Numbered from the stretch's first letter, positions 19,653 through 32,652 are shown. The stretch: 64,000 nt of DNA from Gryganskiella cystojenkinii (GCA_015852425.1 JAAAIG010000062.1:1-64000), one strand, 5' to 3'. The notes: generated by a model from the sequence alone, not told the origin. Made by a program: numbers and translations.

Positions 19653-22225
19653 ATGTCCACATACCCACGGAGAGAGTACACCCCTAGAGAAGGTGGTGGT
19701 GGTGGAGGAGGAGGAGGCGGCGGTGGCGGTGGATACGGATCCAGGACAGTCTTCGGTATAGTCTCGTTAGGCACCCCTTATTCTTGACCGGAGGTCGAGA
19801 TTATATTCTTTATATCTCACAGACACTAATCAGATTAACCCACCACGCGAATCTTCACTTCATTAGACGGAAAGCGCATGCGGAAATCGATCCAGAGAAG
19901 AACAGTCGACTATAACCACAGCATATCGAAATGGCTCCAAGTAAGCAATAATAAAGTCGATCCAAATTGTTATTCAATGGATATTTTACCCGAACCTATT
20001 GCTGACATCCTCTGATCACTTCTTTATTTGAAAAAAAAAAAAAGTTGGCGCCTTTCGTAAAAAACAAACGCGACCTCCCCTTTCTCCGGCCGGATCCAAA
20101 CTTCATCATCGATGTAAGCAAGACAGGCTTTGTGGACAGTAATCGGTCCTGAATTGAAGGTCACGACAGGATTGGCCAGTTGAGGCGACTGAACGCAACG
20201 TTTTTCCTTTTCTTTATATCTATCTCGTAGATGCTGCCACCGTCTGCCTACGCCAACAATCCCATGAACGCAGTGACGACCAAATTTGTACATACCTCCA
20301 CCAACAAGAACCGATGCCCCGTCAACGTCATTCGTGTAAGAATAGCTGGATCCTGGATGGACAATTAATAAGACGTACACTATGCGGAAGACGCAAGAAC
20401 TGACGGTTATATCTGTTTTTGTGATAGTGGACTCCTGAAGGAAGACGTCTCGTGACAGGATCCTCCAGTGGCGAATTCACTCTCTGGAACGGACTCACGT
20501 TCAACTTTGAGACCATCTTGCAAGCTCACGATACCGCAGTGCGTGCCATGAAATGGAGTCATAACGATAACTGGATGGTAACCGCGGATCACAACGGATT
20601 CATCAAGTACTGGCAGTCGAATATGAACCCACTCAAAGTATTCCAGGGACACAAGGAAGCGATTCGCGATTTAAGGTACGGGAAATGTCGCATTAGGATT
20701 TGTATACGCGTTGCATAACAAGGAATTCAGCAAGAAACCAAGTCAGGACATTAACGTTTATATATGTTATCGTTCATCAATAGTTTCTCCCCGAGTGATG
20801 CGCGATTCGCTACCTGCTCAGACGACGGCACGATCAAGATTTGGAATTTCAACGAAGGAATTGAGGAGCGGACACTGACAGGTATGGCGAACTCGAATTT
20901 GGACCAACTTCTTTGTCAACAGGAGGCCTCATGCAGAAAATCTGGGTCACTCATCGAGCATTCTCTTGTTTTCATGGACGTTAGGTCACGGTTGGGATGT
21001 GAAATGCGTTGACTGGCATCCACAAAAGTCACTATTGGCATCGGGTAGTAAGGACAATCTCGTAAAGCTTTGGGACCCAAAGACAGGACGGACACTCACA
21101 ACTCTGTAAGTTGTTTTTTCTTATTTGACTATTCTGGATCGATATGTCTATATATATGAACGTGACAGAGTAAAAGATGAAAGTCGTATTAACAAGACCT
21201 TGTTTTTGAATTTTGCATTTCTTAGGCACGGCCATAAAAACACGATTCTGGGGCTTCAATGGAACAAGAACGGAAATTGGCTTGCAACTGCAGCACGCGA
21301 TCAGCTGGTCAAGATTTATGACATCCGTATGATGAAAGATCTGCAGACGTTCCGAGGACACAAGAAGGAAGTTTGTTCAGTCGCCTGGCACCCACAACAC
21401 GAATCGCTTCTTGCTACTGGAGGCTCCGAGGGTTCGATCATGTTCTGGACCATGGGTCAGAATGAACCGGCTGGTGGCATGGAGAATGCACACGATTCTA
21501 ATGTCTGGTCTCTGGATTGGCATCCTGTCGGTCATATCTTGGTCTCGGGATCGAACGATCATACGACGCGATTCTGGACCCGAAACCGTCCTGGCGAGTC
21601 GATGCAGGACAAGTTCAACGTGGGTATCCAAAAGGCGGCCGAGATGGGTCTGACGGACAGTGGCGCTGCACAGGATGATGATAACGATTATGTCCCCGGT
21701 CTGGGTCAGCACGGATCACATGGATTCAACCCTTCTGGAGGGTTCGATATGTCTCCTATGGGTGGCGGTGGTGGCGGTATCCCCGGTCTTGGTGGTGGAC
21801 CAGGACCCGGAGGTCCGTCGATGGGATCGATCCCTAAGATGGACGGCGGAGCATTGCCCGGTCTAGGAATGGGCGGCCCCCCACCGCCTCATATGAACGG
21901 TATGGGTCAAGGACTGGCCAACGGTTTTGGAGGTGGAGGGATGCAGAGACCTCCTGGACAATTTGGCAACGGTGGTCCAGGTGCATATCAAGGAGGCGGT
22001 GGAGGAGGAAGACAGGGAGATTGGGGCGGTGGCGGTGGTGGTGGAGGAGATCGTCAAGGAGGACAGTTTGATGGCGGGCGTGGACGAGGTCGAGGCGGAT
22101 TTCAAGACCGCCGCGGCGGTGGTCGTGGAGGATACCGAGGTGGTGGTGGCGGAGGCGGTGGTGGTTACAACAACCGCGGAGGTGATAATAATGACGGTGG
22201 ACGTGAGAGTCGCTGGAACAAGTAG
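19653..22225 (+). CDS. pfs2: mRNA 3'-end processing factor Pfs2/WDR33
   Basis: Eight exons, join(19653..19755,19867..19940,20045..20113,20231..20335,20428..20675,20784..20881,20985..21105,21226..22225), 605 residues. After a Gly run (about 14 Gly from residue 12) comes the family segment [17 protein letters not shown] and MLPPSAY, then seven WD40 blades (for example [45 protein letters not shown]). This subunit of the cleavage and polyadenylation factor helps recognise the AAUAAA signal. The last 190 residues are Gly/Pro-rich, with RGG-type repeats near the end, longer than in yeast Pfs2 and closer to animal WDR33. The short third exon (23 codons) is needed to keep the frame and the conserved sequence. 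Confidence 0.9.
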
Positions 22226-22782
22226 AAAAGATGTGCGTGTTTTACTTTTTGACGATACCTCTTTGTTGCAAGTGCAAATCACAACAAAAAAAACATTAAA
22301 GACCAAAAACGACCAATGTACCAACAGAGAAGAATCGGGTTGGTCAGTTTGAAGGGAAAGAATGAGTTTGAAAGAGAAGAATCAGGAGTGCAGTGCAGTG
22401 CAGTACAAAGAAGAAGGTATGAACACAACATGACAAAGCATAGGCGATAATGGTCAATGACAACGTAGTTGCCCGAAAATAAAAATAAAGATAGGAGGGG
22501 TAAAGAAGCAAAAAAGAAAAAGAAAAAAGTGAAAAGGAAGGGGTGCATTCGCACGCAGTCGGGTATGAGAAAAAAGAGTCGATCTGATCACATTTTTGAT
22601 TTTTTTTTCTTTCGTCGACCATTCGCTTTCCCTCCGTGTTCGTTCTTCCTCTCCCTCTTTTTTTTTCTTCTCCCATATTCACGTCCTCTCTCTCTCTCTC
22701 TTTACCCACCGCTACTACTATTACTACTACGCATAATACCTAATCATAACAATAGTCCTTCTCCCTCTCTTTAACCCGGTCC
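22226..22782. other. intergenic region, Pfs2-like to ArfGAP gene
   Basis: A-rich 3' flank, then a pyrimidine-rich stretch (22600-22775) typical of fungal promoters. No gene. Confidence 0.5.
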
Positions 22783-25700
22783 ATGGCCACAACCACGTTC
22801 CCGTCTGCCATACCCATGGCTGACCCGGAAGGATGCAAGTTTAAAGACATGCTTTCAAAGAGAACTCAGGAACAATGGGATACAATGCTGACCTTTTTTT
22901 TTTTTGTAACCTCTCTTACTTTGTTCATAATGCATGCATTCATTCATTCACTGAATCGACAGTCGCCATCACAAAGATCGCCATTCAGGACTCGGATACT
23001 TGTCCGGTGATCACCTCGAAGGGCTCACAAGACTTTGTCGTCATGACAACACAACGCTCACAAACACAGACACTTCCTCAACAAACAACCTTGACTGCTG
23101 CTGCAGCAGAGTTCATGACAGACCCTGAGGATACGCCACCCCCACTCCACCAACCAGAGCCCGCTCTCGTCTCCAAAGCTTTGCCACTTCTTTTACTCCG
23201 GGTCAACGCGACAAAGGACGACGAGATACAATTTGAATTTACACTCCAGGGCAAAAGACTGGACTCGCTTTGGGCTCATGATCGACAGACTCAAAGAAGA
23301 AGCAGGAATGAAAGTAGTACCAGCACTACGAGTAGCACTGGCACTAGCACCAGCACCAGCACCAGCAGCAACGGTAATGAAATCGATCAGGAGCAACAGA
23401 ACAAGAATGACGAAGACGAGGACGACCTTGTTTTTGTGGACAAGATGAATAAGAATCCGCGCAATGGTCACGATGATCCACCAAAACAAGCAGCAAGAAC
23501 AGGCATTGATGCGGCCGTGCAGAACGTGACCCCTCTTCAGCATGGTTCGAGCGTCTGTACAACAACAGCCCCTGAGGACGCTAACTCGAGCAACAACGCA
23601 CCACCGTCAACAATCTACTTTGTCACGACACGATCAGAACAGGCCTTGAGGTCCTTGTTGCAAGGGGAATCGGAACGAAGGGGTGAATTCTTTGAAAAGC
23701 AGGTAAGGGACTTATATCTCTTGACTTGTACCTGTCTACATTTTTTTTTGTTTTGCGATCGAAGAAAGGAGGGAGATTGTGGGGTAAACAATCCGAGCGA
23801 GATCGTGTTTCGGACGGCAGTAAGAGAGGGATATCCGCTTAGAAAAAAAGCGGTTGGCGCCACTTATTTGCTTGCTTACTCACTCACTCACTCTCGTAAC
23901 CAATGTTTGGGAACCGTTCTTTGAACAACTGAACCAAAATAGATCCAGGACAAATCAATATCGCCCATCAAAATCCAGTTGTTAGTTCCCCCTCCTTTCC
24001 CTCTCCAACATGACCCTCAATTAGTCAACGAACGACTCCCCAGCTACACGTTCACCTGGAACTGGAATCAACAAGAGCGAGGCCGCACCGAGGGATACAA
24101 GGCTGTCTTTGCGGTGAGTTACTCCTTTGTTCCCTCATTCATTCTTTTTCTGAACTCTTTATCGACTTGCCTAGCACTCTTCGAGACCCAATCTCTGACC
24201 TGCATTTTATTTTTTCTTCGTTCTCTGTTATCTCATCCTTCGCATTCTACTCAGTTTTTAAGCAAAGACTTGTCAACTGGAAGGCCTGTTGTACTTGCTC
24301 AATTTTCTCTCTGGATCGACAGTAGGTGTCTTCCCTGTGTTTCACATCAGGTGGGTTGGACAATGACATTTTATCGAGATGGCTCACGTAAGCTCTTGTG
24401 ATCTATAGAATCCACGCCATCCAGTTTTCTTCAACGTCCTGCACGACCTCCTAGACCAGCCCACCCTCCTTCAACCTCGCTAATGCCAGCCTCATCCAAG
24501 AATCCAAGGCACTGGAGACGGAGTTCAACACCAGAGAAGAACGTTGCCCGTCTACCGTCCTTTTGGAGCAAACTTCCTTCTCTGACCAACAACAGCAGCA
24601 ACAACTCACTACCTAGTTTGCAAGACGTAGTCCTGAAACAAGCACCAGACACGAGTATTTCCATGGGAACAGTAGAGAGACTTGATACAGCCTCGATGTC
24701 AACATCTATACAACTCGCCAATGACACCGAGGACGGTCCACTCTTTAGAGCCACTGTGGTCGAGTGCGAGAATCACATTCGGAATATGAAGGTTGTGGTG
24801 AAACAAGTTCAAAAAGCGACTCAGACTCTCTTGGAATCTCGACGCGCCTGGGTATTGGCTGAACAAGCTTTTGCCAAGGAGATGGCTGGACTCAAAGTCG
24901 CGGAACCCTTGCTCGACAACTACCTTCGACCAATGACTCAGAACATTGGCGAACTCTCCGAGTTGCTCTCTCAACAGACCCGTGACCTGTTTGTTCAGCC
25001 GTTTTCCACTTACTGGCTCGATATCAAGGCGGCCGAGATCCAACGGAAACAGTTCGAGGACGAAAGCAAAGATTACTACAACTTTCTTTCGAAATACATG
25101 GCGATGAAACAGGAAAACGTACAAAAAAAAATCGATGCAGATCAGAAATACGAACAAAAACGACGGCACTTTGAGATCAAGCGGATGGAATATTGGATGT
25201 TTTTAACAGAAATGAGAGCGGGTGCTAGTAAGGATGAGTGGCTCGCATCTCATTTAGCCAACTACCTCGATAAGCATTGCCAGTACTTGACAGATCTCGG
25301 CACGGTCTCGCGCGAGATGCGGCCGGCTTTGACCTCCGCCACTTCACTCCAGGATGAGCGTCGGGAAAAAAAGGTTCGAAAGCGTCACTCAAATTCGAGT
25401 TTATTGAACGGTGGTGAAGGAAGTCCGCTAACGGAAACGTTGGTTGGGTCATCGGAAGAGTTTTCAGGCATAACTTCGATCTTGAACACCTTTGGAGACC
25501 AGAATGGGCAACAGCGGCGATACCGTAGTCCGAGCCAGGAAGCACGAGTACCGCGGGCCAGAGTTCTTACAGGTCCGAGCGAGATGCCTGGACGATATCC
25601 ACCGCCTATGCTAAACAGTAACACAAGCGCACCCAGTGTCACGGGGTTCCGCGATCTAGAGCATCAGGATATCGAAGCCGGCATCGCTCTCGGTCGCCGT

Positions 25701-28700
25701 AAGGAAGGTTTCCTTTTCGCCACAAGTAGACCCAACTCTCATAACGCCACCGTTCTCGATAAACCCAACATCAATTGGCACAAGTACTGGTGCGTGCTCT
25801 CAGAGGGTCAACTCCACGAGTATTCGCATTGGAAGAAAGGTGTGACTCAACCTCACAACGAGCCCATTAACCTTCGCATTGCAACCGTACGACCCTGCCG
25901 GAATCAGGACCGTCGATTCTGTTTCGAGGTGATCACCCCCAGATTCCGCCGAGTGTACCAGGCCACTTCTGTCGAGGACATGAACTCTTGGATCAGTGTC
26001 ATCTCCAATGCAATCCACGGCATGCTCAATGGTACAAGCAGCTGCAGGAATCTCAATCTTCAATATACCACTCATCAAGGGATGACCCGGTCTTCTGGAG
26101 AGAATACTCCTCCTGAGGGTAAAGGCATGTTGGCCGGACTCGGTGGTATGGCTCGAACTAGTATGGAACAGGTTCTCAATGCGACCTCGTTGCCGACCTC
26201 ACTTCAGACGCGTGTCCAGCCTGGCCAGGCCGTGGGCAAGAAACGTGGTGGAAGTGCAGCCGATGGACTCAATGAGCTTGGGCAAATTATGCTCCCCAAG
26301 GCCTGGCAGTCTTTGACACCCGACGAAATGCCAAGTATGGATCAACTTGGAGTTCAGCTCTTGCAGCTTATGCGCGAATCTCATGAGGCCAACACCGTCT
26401 GCGCAGACTGTGGGGCTAGAAACCCAGACTGGTGTGTTATAAATCTTGGAATTCTCGTCTGCATTGGTAAGTTTTTAAGACACTATTATTCCACTACACT
26501 ATTACTGTATTATACTGATACTGGCGCTATTATTCGGCGAACTTTGACGCTCACACACCGCAATTGTTCGTCCGCTCGCGTACATAGAGTGCTCTGGTAT
26601 CCACAGAAGTCTCGGTACCCACATATCCAAGGTCCGATCCTTCAACCTGGATACAACTTCCTATACCCGGGATCTCTTTGACTTCATCCGCTCTGTCGGT
26701 AACGACATCTCGAACAAAATTTGGGAAGCACGGCTTTTCACAGAACAATCATCAGCATCGCTCAAGGATCTTATTTACTTCCAGAAACCGATCATGAACG
26801 ATTCTCGGGAACACAAGGTTGCCTTTATTCGCAAGAAATACGTTGATCGCGCCTTTGTCGCTACTTGGGATGGCCCTGCCATCGCAACAAGTGCGCTTTT
26901 CAGAGCCGTCGAGGAGAATGATGTGGCGGCCGCTATCAAAGCTTATGCCGCTGGTGCGAATCTTAATGCAGCTCAAAAGGCCAATAAGGATGCGGATTCT
27001 GGACCGTTCTTTGAGGAACAGCTGGTAGAATCTGCTGCAGCAAGCTCGGACGCGCCACCACCACTTCCGCCAAGACAAGTAGATGATACTTTTGGACTGG
27101 GTATGATTCCAAAGGTCACAGAGTCCCCGATCTTGAGCGATGGCGTCCTTTGGAAAACGGCCATCAGTGGTGCTAGTGTGGAGGACACCAACGAGTCCGA
27201 TACAGGGTCGTCACGGTTCTCAAGATCAACATCAGAGTCGATGTCTGCAGATCAGAAAATGGAGCATGTAATTGAGCCACGACCAAGGGATCGACCGCAA
27301 GGAAGCACCTGGGAGGTTGTCCCTAGACCCACTCTGACGGGTCGACCTATCTCCTCTGTCATGGTCATGCAAACGTCTCCACTACTGATGGCTCTTCGTC
27401 AAGGAACCCCTTTCAGTCAAGACGAGACTTTCGAGGTCTATCCGATGGCCGAGTTTTTGATCCAGAATGGTGCCGCTAGTAATATGAGCGTACAAGTCAA
27501 AGTGTTGGAAAATATTGGATCGTCTAGCAACAGAGGCACAGCCACGTCTTCGTCCTCGCTTCCAACTCGATCACCGCCCGGACGAGGAGGAAATCTGGTC
27601 GTGCCGGAGGGGATCATTGAACAAGACGTGCCTCTCGCGGCATCCACTTCGACTTCGATTGTGTCACGCCTCTCAGAAAGCACCGCGCCGACAAGTTTCG
27701 CCTCAGGCTACTCGATGAGCACATCCACGAGCTTTGATATAAACGACGGCGGCGATGAGGATGTGGTCAGAAACCGAAGGAGTGTTGGGCAAGTCCTTGA
27801 GATGCGTGGCGAATCAGGTGCAAGCGCAATGGAGTATTTGCGATTCAAGGCTATGGCAAGAGGAGAAGTCGTCCGTGCCCCTTCGCCCTCGCCCTCCCCA
27901 ACGCCTCCGACCGCCGCCGAAGCCATTGGACCTCTGGGATCAGGAGCTGCTATGACAGAGTATAGTCTCTCCAACCATGGTAAAAGCAACGCTGCAGTGT
28001 CGAGTTTCAACAGCTCTTATTTGACTCTAACGCCCCGATTTCAGCCGGGGCGTGCTTCTGTTCTACCCTCGGCTTCAGCGCCAGTCTCTTTGGCCCCATC
28101 ACCGACTCTGTCAGGAATGGCGACTGGTGCGTTTTCGAGTCCCACGCAGAGTCTCTTTGGTGCTACTTCGACCGCACCGAGGTATCCGACCACCGTTCAA
28201 GAACAGGATTACTCGACCTTGTTTCAAAAACGGCGCGAGAGTGATAGTGGACTAGGGTCGGTCTTATTCTCGGCAAGGAGGCGTGAGACGGACAAGGACA
28301 GAATTGCAGCCAAGGCCAAGGCAAGAATGTCCGGTGATTTTTCATTGTTGCAACCAGTCTCAATCTTCTCTTCATTTTCGTCTCCACGAGTGGACCGGGA
28401 TCGAGATCATGACCAGCATTCACATCATCCGCATCAGCAGGATGCACAGGGTATCGACCGAGCCATCTCACCCCCACTGCCTCTGTCCCAATCCTCCACA
28501 CTCTCTGGTGACGCCATATCGAGTCCAGATATTCCATCATCATCGGACCAACAAGGCACAACGACTACACCAAGTCGAGCTCAAAAAGTCCGTAACAGTT
28601 TCACTAAAAGTTTGCGATTATCGGCCGCGTACCTCAAGAACAACATGTCGCTGAGAGATGATCACCACAAGGACTATCCTCATTCTAGTGCTGCAACCGC

Positions 28701-29031
28701 ATCATCGAATGTTCTGGCGACGGGATCCACAACGATGCCAACAAAACATGGACGGATTTCGGCGACCTCGTCTCAGTTGGATTTTGAACCGGTCGAGGTC
28801 GAGACCGAGGATGGAGGTGGAGAGGAACTGACCATGGAAGAGTTGTTGAGACAACAGGATCAGCAACTTCAGCAACAACGTGTGGCATGGGACCGAGCCT
28901 ACTCTCCTACCTCGGGCGGTGGTCGAGGTGGTGGTGCTGGAGGAGGGGTCTCTGGCGCTTCAAGGACTTCACTGTCATCAATATCGCTTTCACTCTCGGC
29001 GCCCACCTTGGTGACGGCCACACGTCCTTAA
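22783..29031 (+). CDS. BAR-PH-ArfGAP-ankyrin protein (ACAP-like Arf GTPase activator)
   Basis: Main exons join(22963..23702,23943..24113,24351..24387,24409..26466,26588..29031), about 1,816 codons. The first exon (ATG 22783 or 22875) is unresolved: the only good donor, 22906, follows a 12-T run and does not keep frame with ATG 22783. Domains in order: acidic, Ser/Thr-rich N-terminus; BAR-type coiled coil (about 24740-25350); PH domain (about 25690-26030, KYWCVL...W); ArfGAP zinc finger CADC-x16-CIEC completed across the intron at 26467, with the GIHRSLGTHIS and VRS block; ankyrin-like segment (ALFRAVEENDVAAAIKAY); then a long low-complexity Ser/Pro tail. It would bind curved phosphoinositide membranes and switch off Arf GTPases in vesicle traffic. 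Confidence 0.8.
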
Positions 29032-29932
29032 AAGAATTAAAAACATAATATTCGTCCTTTTCAGACAAAACTGAACTGAATATAACCACATTCTGGTAGC
29101 CCTATCGCATCAATTGTTGTTCAGATTAGCACAAGGTTGTACACGTACCTCAATCGTTGTCAAATGTTCACCGGCACTTTCTCTTTTTTTTTTTTTTTTG
29201 GCTTGTTTGCTCACAAAAAATATAAGAAATACCACGGACCAAGTACATACACATAAACCGTGCAAGCGTGGGCCATCGTATCAATGTCCGAGGCATGTGG
29301 GATGGTTGGACTAGTCTACAGAAGATTGCAACACGCGAAAAGTACTGGCAGGTCGTGGTTACTGGGCAGGATGGCAATCAGTTGTTAGCCGTTATCAAAC
29401 GACAAAAACACCCCTCTCTGATCTTTTTTTAATTTCTTTCTATTATGGTGATTGATTGTCCAGCTTGTTCCCCGAAGAAGAGGAGAATGTTGCACATGCC
29501 AAATACACTTTCCTTTTTTTTTCGTTGCGAGAGCCGTTATCTGTCATTGGGGTGCACAAAAGAATACGATAAATTGCATATGCTCGTTGAGAAAGCAGGA
29601 GCAGTGGTTGTTGTGTCCGTTGTTTGTGGGCGGATTGTGTGCTTTGCGGGAAGCAAAGTCTGTTGAGAAGAAGAGAAGGAGGGAACGAAGCAAAAGAAAA
29701 AAAATATGGTGTGTAACAAGCGAGAAACAGAGAGAGAGCTCCTTCCATGTGAGTGTCCGTGGGGTCCAGAGCATAATTCGGGTGCCGAAGAAGAACACAC
29801 GGACTCTCCTCTCGTTCGAGAACGATAAATTTTTCCCTGCTCTCTTTCATCCTCAATCATCCTTTGTTCTCCACATTCATTCCTATTCCATCTTCATTGC
29901 CGCCCCACGCGCACCCATATACACTCGACACA
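29032..29932. other. intergenic region upstream of the monoacylglycerol lipase gene
   Basis: 900 bases. Frames of up to 175 codons overlap on both strands without domain content. The last 60 bases are pyrimidine-rich leader. Confidence 0.5.
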
Positions 29933-31200
29933 ATGACTGCAACCCAGACCCAACTCCCTTCCAAGGAAGAGTGGATTAAAGCCGAAGACGGCCACGAAAT
30001 CTTTACAAAGACCTGGTATGCAGTCGGTGAACCCAAAGCCGCTGTTGTCTTTGTCCATGGTTTCGGAGAACACATCGTTCGTAAGTTTCGCTTTGACTGA
30101 CTGCACTTGATCGTAGTCCATTCCTTCCCTTTCTTTTTCTTTTTTTGTCAGCTCAGCTTGCTGATCATCTTGCTATTGTTTTGCAATATGTAGGTTACGA
30201 CCACGTCTTTGACGAGTTCAACAAGGCTGGAATCCAAGTCTCGGGCTTTGACCAGCGCGGATTCGGCCAAACAGGTAAGAAATATATCTTTGCCTCCGGG
30301 CCACTCCCGGCTGTGGCTGCGTAGCTTCGATCATATTAAAACCTTACATGTTTTTTTCTTTCTTTTTATTTGAATACGATAGGCAAGAAGACCAAGACTC
30401 TTGGACGTACTGGAGGTTATGAAAAGGCCATCCCCGACATCACTGCTGCGCTCAAGCGCGGAGAGATCCAAGGTTTGCCCCTGTTCCTTATGGGCCACTC
30501 TTACGTACGAATACCCTGTTTCGCGTCCTTTTGTCTACTTCTCGTTCGGTCGTCCCTGACACACCGTTGTGTATTTTTTGACTTGTAAAGCTAACTATCT
30601 CTCTTTCTTTCCCCTTTAAACTTACTATTTATAACACAGGGTGGTGGACTGGTTCTCAACTACGACTGCATTGGACCCTTGAAAAACAAGCTCTCAGGAT
30701 TGATCGCCTCGGCTCCATTGGTCTTGACCGCACCAGAGACCCGTCCCAACAACGCAACCATTTCCCTCGCCGGTGCAGTCTCGAAGGTCTTGCCCTCGGT
30801 CAAGATCCCTGTCAACCTCTCATCCAAATTGATCTCGCGTGATCCCGAAGAGGTTCGCAAGTACGACAAAGACCCCCTTGTCCACGGCACCGGAACCTCC
30901 AAGGGTCTCTTTGACATGTTGACGAACGGAAAGGCGCTTTTGCAGAGCCGTTACAAAGAGATTGCGGTTGATGTCCCCCTGTTGATCACCCACGGAACCA
31001 AGGACGGCTTGACGGATCACAAAGCTAGTAAAGAATTCTTTGACAAGGTCGCGGTCAAGGATAAGGAGTACAAGGTCTACGAGGGATTCTACCACGAGTT
31101 GCATAACGAACCTGAGGCAGATCGCAAGAAGGTCATTGAACACTATGTTCAGTGGATCCAAAAGCACTTGCCTTCTCAAACCGAGGCTGTGGTTGCTTAA
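29933..31200 (+). CDS. monoacylglycerol lipase (Yju3/MGLL type)
   Basis: Four exons, join(29933..30080,30194..30274,30383..30504,30640..31200), 303 residues. An alpha/beta hydrolase of the S33 group: oxyanion loop VHGFGEH, nucleophile Ser116 in GHSYGGG, Asp239 in GTKDGLTD and His269 in FYHELHNE. It hydrolyses monoacylglycerol to glycerol and fatty acid, the last step of lipolysis, on lipid droplets or membranes. Intron 3 interrupts the nucleophile motif right after Ser-Tyr. Yju3-type enzymes usually have GHSMGG; here Met is Tyr. No signal peptide. A triacylglycerol lipase lies 2.6 kb away on the other strand. Confidence 0.88.
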
Positions 31201-31892
31201 ATTGGAGGTGGAAGAAGAAAAGGGACATCCTTCATCCCTTATTTCTGCAACTCTTTATTCGAATATTTTATCTTTATACCACATTTTCTTCCTCTATCAT
31301 TCTCTTGGAATGATAATTTTAATAAGAAGTCTAATAATAATCAACGGTTTAGTGAAACGCAGGGAAAGGAACTTTTGAAAGGACCACGTTGACTGTTGGA
31401 CAAGGGAAGGGGCAACAATGCGTGTCATATGAAAAAGTGAAAATGAAAATAGTCGCAGTGGAGAGGCCGATTCCATTTTCCAAGCTTTCATTGCAAGTCG
31501 AGGTTTGCTCGCCTGTTTTGGGCGAAGGTCTTAATTTGCATTTTCACGAGTCTCCGTCAATGGCAATGGCAACAGGACATTGAGCAATAGCTCCTGTCTA
31601 AAAAGTGGGATAGGAGGCTATACTCGCGCGTGCCAGTTCACGCATGTACAATGAATGACGGCGACAAAGTTCGCTAACCTAGCAACCGTCATCCGCCTGT
31701 TTCCATGGTCTGTCACGACCGAGTTCAGTTCAAGACAGATATTGTCAAGACGTTATTTTTTCTCGAAGGTGCTCCTGTCGCTTGCATGAGGAGCCTCGTT
31801 GCCAAGAGCTTTTGGTTTACCAGAAGCTCTCTATAGTTTCTATTCAACTAAGTTTACAAAGAAAAAAATAAACTGGCACTTCTTCGCGCTGC

Positions 31893-32156
31893 CTAGGAAC
31901 TTTGATCTACAGGGTGTGGCGTAGGAATGACAGAGATTTCAGCGACCTGGAGATGCTCCACAATCAGTCGGAATGTCTGCCACCTTCGCAGGATCTGCTC
32001 TTCCGCCTGAGGAATATACAGCGGGTTTTCATACAACCGGGGCCAAAACAAATGCCTGTTGACCTGTTGATTAAGTAACATTTGAACTTCTTCGCCTCCA
32101 ACGGTATCACCGTTTCGACACGGATACGCACCTGATCCAGAACCAAACCATATCAA
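31893..32156 (-). other. short hypothetical open frame
   Basis: 87 codons on the minus strand. The second half has normal amino-acid composition (for example NRHLFWPRLYENPLYIPQ) and a stop at 31893; the first part is Gly/Ser-rich and may be intronic. No family recognised. It may be the last exon of a small gene or a relic. Confidence 0.25.
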
Positions 32157-32270
32157 ATATTTGTGTCTCCATTTTGTTACATGTCCAACCTAGTCGTTTC
32201 TCTCTTTTTTTGTTTTACAGTATATATTGTGCCTTTTAAAAATTTTGATCACCCAAAAAACTAAATTAAT

Positions 32271-32286
32271 GGCAATGCGCATTGCC
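32271..32286. repeat. perfect 16-bp palindrome
   Basis: GGCAATGCGCATTGCC, fully self-complementary. Its half GGCAATG is also the core of the inverted repeat at 6945-6973. Confidence 0.8.
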
Positions 32287-32317
32287 TAAACTCAAAAATC
32301 GAAGACACTTGTCCACT

Positions 32318-32375
32318 AAAATGATGAAAATGATCACTTTTTGAGCTCTACAAAAGTGATCATTTTCATCATTTT
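32318..32375. repeat. perfect 24-bp inverted repeat, 10-base loop
   Basis: Arms 32318-32341 and 32352-32375 are exact reverse complements; loop 32342-32351 is TGAGCTCTAC. The arms carry two TGATG/CATCA units and a TGATCA core. Long enough for a stable cruciform or RNA hairpin on either strand. Not adjacent to a recognised gene end. Confidence 0.9.
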
Positions 32376-32652
32376 TGACATAAAGGCATTTCCTCCTTTG
32401 ATATTCTTCATTTCCCGCCTCTCTTTATCCAGAAAAACAAAAGAAAGCGCTTGAAAGAAAAATATGATTTGAATCTCTCTATTCGAGATTTCCAACACCG
32501 TTTTGATCAAAAATTTTGAAATGCACAATATCACATCTTCCTTTTTCCTCTCATTTCTTTTTCCAGTGAACGAGGAGAGGATTGTCATGAGTCCTATTTT
32601 TTTTATTTGTTTACTTTATTCCTTTAGATTGGATAGAAAGAGAGGGGGAAAA

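Larger units (their letters stand above)
31201..32652. other. intergenic region with palindromes
   Basis: Contains a short minus-strand frame (31893-32156, separate entry), a perfect 16-bp palindrome (32271-32286) and a perfect 24-bp hairpin (32318-32375). Otherwise A/T-rich with no supported gene. Confidence 0.45.

Noticed and set aside
21863..22324. Antisense and shifted frames over the Pfs2 tail
   Set aside because: Produced by the repetitive GGN codons of the Gly-rich C-terminus.
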